DNA from: JALZHR01 sp036389695
Lineage (GTDB): Bacteria; Acidobacteriota; Blastocatellia; Pyrinomonadales; Pyrinomonadaceae
NCBI GenBank assembly: GCA_036389695.1
Contig: DASVWG010000062.1
Location: forward strand, 1-8,745
Length of the DNA: 8,745 bases
Reading direction: 5' to 3'
In this document: one piece after another, positions 6,200-8,745 of the stretch
How positions within the stretch are numbered: the stretch's first letter is position 1
Layout of the letters: every line of letters starts with the position of its first letter
The notes under the pieces: model-generated
Database searches by the model: none
Seen by the model: the letters and a program-made list of their open reading frames with translations, nothing else
Told to the model about the DNA's origin: nothing
Translations under genes and position numbers: made by a program

Positions 6200-7600
6200 T
6201 TATTGTTGGAGGCGTTTCTGCAAATATTCCTTCAGCTCGGAAATTTTTATTCTTTCCTGTTCCCAAGTATCTCTATCTCTGACGGTAACGGCGTTGTCTT
6301 CCAGCGATTCGTGGTCGACCGTGACGCAGAAAGGCGTACCGATTTCGTCCTGCCGCGCGTAGAGCTTACCGATGCCGCCCGTGTCGTCGTAAACCGTGCG
6401 CATCGCGGGCAAAAGCTCGCGTTTCAAATCTTTCGCCAGCGCCACGATTTCGGGTTTGTTTTTCGCCAAAGGCAGGACGGCGACTTTTATCGGCGCGAGT
6501 TTCGGTTTTAATTTTAAAATCACGCGCGTCTCATTTTTGTCGTTCGTTTTTTCCGTGTAAGCGTCCATCAAAACGGCGAGCAGAGTGCGGTTGACGCCGA
6601 CCGCCGGTTCGATGACATACGGGTAAAATCGCTGTTTCGTCGCTTCGTCAAAATACGACAAATCGTCGGTCGAATCGGGATTCAAACGCTTGCCTTCCGC
6701 GTCTTCCGGTTTTTTGGAATGCACGCGCAAATCGTAATCCGTGCGATTGGCGATGCCCATCAATTCGTCAAACTGTTTTTCCTCGTCCTCGCGTTCGGGA
6801 AAAAAGCGATACAAAATATCGACCGTGCGGACGGCGTAATGCGCGAGCTCTTCCGCCGACTGCTCGTAAAGCTTCAGGTTCTCGGCGCTGATTCCCAGGC
6901 TGTAAAACCACTGCTGAAAAGCGTCGATAAATTCCTGGTGAATGCGCGGCGCGTCCTCCGGTCGGCAGAAATATTCCATCTCCATCTGCTCAAACTCGCG
7001 CGTCCGGAAAATAAAATTTCCGGGCGTCACTTCGTTGCGAAAAGCCTTGCCGATTTGCGCGATGCCAAACGGCAGCTTCCGCCGCGAAGTGTTCAAAACG
7101 TTGGCGAAATTGATAAAAATTCCCTGCGCCGTTTCCGGTCTGAGATATGCCAAAGCCGATTCGTCTTCGTCGGATGAAACCGCGCCGACCGTCGTGCGAA
7201 ACATCAAATTAAACTCTCTGGCTTCAGTCAAATCGCATTCCGCGTCTTCGCCCGGATGCACCGACTGATGTTTCGGACATTGCACGTCCTGCAATTTATC
7301 GAGCCGAAATCTGCCCTTGCACGCGCGGCAATCAACCAAAGGGTCGCTGAAAGTCTGTTCGTGACCGGAATATTTCCAGACCAGACGATTCTGGATAATC
7401 GAAGAATCCAAGCCTTCAACGTCGTCGCGCTCATGAACGAGCCAGCGCCACCAGCTGCGCTTGATGTTATTCGCCAACTCGACTCCGAGCGAGCCGTAGT
7501 CCCAACTGCTTCCCAGCCCGCCGTAAATCTCCGAAGCGGGAAAAACAAAGCCGCGCCGCTTGGCGAGGCTGACAATCGTTTCGATATTCGGTGCTGACAT
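6200..7600 (-). CDS. glyQS: Glycyl-tRNA synthetase, dimeric (alpha2) type
   Basis: The 466-residue product is a class II aminoacyl-tRNA synthetase that charges tRNA-Gly using ATP in the cytoplasm. The N-terminus (LAKRRGFVFPASEIYGGLG, WDYGSLGVELANNIK) is typical of the single-chain type related to archaeal and eukaryotic enzymes, not the bacterial alpha2-beta2 form. C91, C94 and C108 form a zinc-ribbon-like cluster. YLRPETAQGIF is at 152-162, motif 2 is FRNEVTPGNFIF at 187-198 with REFEQMEMEYF at 201-211, and motif 3 is seen in EPAVGVNRTLLAVL. The C-terminal anticodon-binding domain follows (KVAVLPLAKN, DDTGGIGKLYARQDEIGTPF). Length fits the family. Start is the ATG at 7600; no clear Shine-Dalgarno is visible. 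The palindromic element copy 2 begins 30 bp upstream, so the promoter probably lies in or beside it. Confidence 0.96.
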   Translation of the reverse strand: MSAPNIETIVSLAKRRGFVFPASEIYGGLGSSWDYGSLGVELANNIKRSWWRWLVHERDDVEGLDSSIIQNRLVWKYSGHEQTFSDPLVDCRACKGRFRLDKLQDVQCPKHQSVHPGEDAECDLTEAREFNLMFRTTVGAVSSDEDESALAYLRPETAQGIFINFANVLNTSRRKLPFGIAQIGKAFRNEVTPGNFIFRTREFEQMEMEYFCRPEDAPRIHQEFIDAFQQWFYSLGISAENLKLYEQSAEELAHYAVRTVDILYRFFPEREDEEKQFDELMGIANRTDYDLRVHSKKPEDAEGKRLNPDSTDDLSYFDEATKQRFYPYVIEPAVGVNRTLLAVLMDAYTEKTNDKNETRVILKLKPKLAPIKVAVLPLAKNKPEIVALAKDLKRELLPAMRTVYDDTGGIGKLYARQDEIGTPFCVTVDHESLEDNAVTVRDRDTWEQERIKISELKEYLQKRLQQ

Positions 7601-7630
7601 AAATAATTTTCGATTTGCGATTTAAGATTT

Positions 7631-7723
7631 AAGGCAGAAACGCGACTGTAAAGGAGCGTGTCACGCTTTAGCAAGTTGAGTCGAACTCAGAGACACGCTC
7701 CATAACTGTCGCGTTTCTGCCTT
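7631..7723. repeat. Palindromic interspersed element, copy 2
   Basis: Arms of 32 bp at 7631-7662 and 7692-7723 match at 29 of 32 positions, and the right arm is identical to copy 1 over 30 bp (outer end AGGCAGAAACGCGAC). The 29-bp centre differs from that of copy 1 apart from a shared CGCTTTAG in reverse orientation. It lies 30 bp upstream of the glyQS start. The right arm is followed by TTTTT on the plus strand. The mismatches lie in the left arm only, so the two arms have begun to diverge. Confidence 0.8.
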
Positions 7724-7748
7724 TTTACTTCAAAATCTAGATTTTACA

Positions 7749-7793
7749 ACGGACGACCGACGACGGACAACGGACAAAATAAAAAAGGACGAC
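7749..7793. repeat. Short-period degenerate direct repeat (GACGAC/ACGGAC)
   Basis: Runs such as ACGGACGACCGACGACGGAC and ACGGACAAAA repeat a 6-8 bp motif, and a further GGACGACCGAAG forms one arm of the adjoining terminator. It is non-coding, between glyQS and the XRE genes. No function can be assigned. Confidence 0.5.
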
Positions 7794-7806
7794 CGAAGCC
7801 ATCCTT
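7781..7806 (-). terminator. Intrinsic terminator of the XRE operon
   Basis: On the minus strand AAGGATGGC and GTCGTCCTT form a stem closed by a TTCG tetraloop, followed directly by TTTTTT. It lies about 50 bp after the stop of the last XRE gene, the expected place for the end of that transcript. The stem has one mismatch and one G-U pair. Confidence 0.8.
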
Positions 7807-7856
7807 CCTATAACCTAACAGCTTAAATTAAGGAAGTTTTCTTAGATTTTCCAGCT

Positions 7857-8150
7857 TTATTTTTGTCGCTTGATGCCTTCGCTCTTTTTCCTGCTTGGTA
7901 AAGTTTCCGGTAAATCTAAATCGTCCTCAACTAAAACCTCAAGGTAAACATTTGCAACCTTAGCATAGGCGACGAGAACATGAAGCGGCGGCTCAATAAT
8001 ATCCCGTTCAAACTTTGAGATTCTTTCACGTTCAAACTCATCTTCTAATCCTAGCCGCATAATCATTCCATCCTGAGATACGCCAAGCTGCTGACGAATC
8101 ATCAACAATTTTTCGGCTAATCGCTGCGGACGCGGTCTTGCGCTACCCAT
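7857..8150 (-). CDS. XRE-family helix-turn-helix regulator, 97 aa (second of a tandem pair)
   Basis: The short protein starts MGSARPRPQRLAEKLLMIR and carries an XRE/Cro-like helix-turn-helix over about residues 10-68. LGVSQDGMIMRLG forms the core helices, and ISKFERDIIEPPLHVLVAYA is the usual IskfE-x(n)-EPPL-VL stretch after a loop longer than normal. It ends VLVEDDLDLP and then a basic tail KKSEGIKRQK. It is likely a small DNA-binding repressor. Start: the ATG at 8150, with AAGAGGAA five bases upstream; a TTG at 8153 is an alternative. It shares about half its residues with the gene just upstream, including an almost identical tail, so the two are tandem duplicates. Base composition is visibly more AT-rich than the rest of the window. 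The targets are unknown. Confidence 0.85.
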   Translation of the reverse strand: MGSARPRPQRLAEKLLMIRQQLGVSQDGMIMRLGLEDEFERERISKFERDIIEPPLHVLVAYAKVANVYLEVLVEDDLDLPETLPSRKKSEGIKRQK

Positions 8151-8153
8151 CAA

Positions 8154-8161
8154 TTCCTCTT
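8154..8161 (-). promoter_or_regulatory. Ribosome binding site of the second XRE gene
   Basis: AAGAGGAA on the minus strand, with core AGAGG five bases before the ATG at 8150. It favours that ATG over the TTG immediately before it. Confidence 0.6.
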
Positions 8162-8203
8162 AATAGTTTGTAGAGAAAAATTGCAGTTGCCAGAAAATTT
8201 AAG

Positions 8204-8500
8204 TTATTTTTGTCGTTTTATTCTTTCGCTCTTTTTTCCGGTCAACAACGAATCCGGCAAATCCAATTCGTCATCCGCCAAAACATCAATTGTAATTCCG
8301 ACCATCCGCGCGTATCTGAGCAAAACAGGTAATGGCGGCTCTCTATCATTTAATTCGTATCTTGAAATGTTAGTTCGTACAACACTGAGTTTATCGTCGG
8401 ATAATCTATTCGCCATATCTGCCAAACTACAATTTAAATGATTTCGGATTGCCAATAATTTTTCGCCAAGCCTTTCCGGTCGCATTCGCTTACTCCCCAT
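8204..8500 (-). CDS. XRE-family helix-turn-helix regulator, 98 aa (first of a tandem pair)
   Basis: The product starts MGSKRMRPERLGEKLLAIR, followed by the helix-turn-helix (LNCSLADMANRLSDD, then TNISRYELNDREPPLPVLL). It ends with VLADDELDLP and the basic tail KKSERIKRQK. The frame is open upstream to 8557, but the ATG at 8500 has a strong AGGAGGT eight bases before it and gives an N-terminus matching the paralogue, so 8500 is chosen. It precedes the second XRE gene with a 53-bp gap and shares its terminator, suggesting one transcript. The palindrome at 8572-8590 is a plausible operator for self-repression. As with its partner, no target genes are visible in the window; a role in a stress or mobile-element switch would be speculation. 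Confidence 0.85.
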   Translation of the reverse strand: MGSKRMRPERLGEKLLAIRNHLNCSLADMANRLSDDKLSVVRTNISRYELNDREPPLPVLLRYARMVGITIDVLADDELDLPDSLLTGKKSERIKRQK

Positions 8501-8508
8501 CAGAATAG

Positions 8509-8515
8509 ACCTCCT
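8509..8515 (-). promoter_or_regulatory. Strong Shine-Dalgarno that sets the start of the first XRE gene
   Basis: AGGAGGT on the minus strand, eight bases before the ATG at 8500. This is the best ribosome binding site in the window and rules out the longer open frame starting at 8557. Confidence 0.85.
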
Positions 8516-8571
8516 GAGGGCAAGTAATGAATAAACTTGACTATTTGAAGAAAGCAAAGTAATTTTCTTTT

Positions 8572-8590
8572 GGTGTCACCTACAGGTGAC
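8572..8590. promoter_or_regulatory. Operator-like palindrome upstream of the XRE pair
   Basis: GTCACCTACAGGTGAC (8575-8590) has 7-bp perfect arms around a 2-bp centre. With the preceding GGT it gives three GGTG/CACC half-sites (GGTG-T-CACC-TACA-GGTG). It lies about 75 bp before the XRE start. XRE proteins commonly bind such dyads as dimers at their own promoters, so autoregulation is inferred. No clear -35/-10 pair could be named beside it. Confidence 0.5.
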
Positions 8591-8609
8591 GGAAGGGGAA
8601 TTTCATTTA

Positions 8610-8692
8610 GCCGCGCCGAAGAATTATTCAAAATGACTCTTCGGACGGCGTAACGCATCAGGTTTTCACGGGCGCATTACGCATAATTTTTT
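8610..8692. other. Two consecutive hairpins in the region before the XRE operon
   Basis: First hairpin: CCGAAGA (8616-8622) and TCTTCGG (8638-8644), extended by GCCG/CGGC ends. Second hairpin: GCGTAACGC (8648-8656) and GCATTACGC (8674-8682) with one mismatch, followed four bases later by six Ts on the plus strand, so it could be a plus-strand terminator or another interspersed palindrome. No gene can be supported in 8591-8745, and the final 50 bases are AT-rich without a recognised feature. Confidence 0.4.
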
Positions 8693-8745
8693 GTTGGGCG
8701 CAGGCAGTTAATTTTTAATTTAACAGAAAAATACACTTATCGTCA

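Noticed and set aside
8646..8700. An integron attC site (GTTGGGC near a hairpin)
   Set aside because: There is no matching RYYYAAC partner that pairs with GTTGGGC, and the stem pairs other bases. No integrase or cassette array is seen.

Overview
The window suggests a free-living Acidobacteriota-type bacterium, most likely the Blastocatellia/Pyrinomonadaceae side. This is an inference from family recognition, not from any search. The clues are a large secreted protein combining beta-helix repeats, Calx-beta domains, carboxypeptidase-regulatory-like folds and a cohesin/dockerin-like region; two short XRE regulators of a kind familiar from that phylum; and many palindromic intergenic repeats. 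No plasmid, phage, transposase, CRISPR, tRNA or rRNA signal was seen.

Layout. Positions 3-3629 hold the 3' part of one very large cell-surface gene whose 5' end lies outside the window. Its beta-helix section is disrupted: about 394 bp (roughly 189-582) lies in reverse orientation. The sense reading runs 3-188 on +, then 582-189 on -, then 585-3629 on +. Flipping the block back joins everything into one open frame with no base gained or lost. Positions 3740-4467 encode two small unknown proteins that overlap by one base and may be a single gene split by a one-base frameshift. Convergent to them, on the minus strand, come a CCA-adding-type tRNA nucleotidyltransferase (4655-6031) and a dimeric-type glycyl-tRNA synthetase (6200-7600), with an intrinsic terminator between them. 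Two tandem paralogous XRE-type regulators (7857-8150 and 8204-8500, minus strand) follow. They have good ribosome binding sites, an operator-like palindrome upstream and a UUCG-type terminator downstream.

Spaces between genes are filled with structured repeats. Two copies of a palindromic element of about 92 bp (3634-3725 and 7631-7723) share the same arms, and each ends just before a gene start. A nested inverted repeat of 9-bp units (4464-4658) supplies the stop codons of both convergent genes. A REP-like pair of inverted palindromes sits in frame inside the surface gene (2831-2945).

How the genes work together: cca and glyQS both serve tRNA maturation and charging but appear to be transcribed separately. 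The XRE pair looks like a self-regulated two-gene operon. The surface protein and the small unknown pair have no visible functional link to the rest. The strongest points for follow-up are the inverted block and the mobile-looking palindromes.
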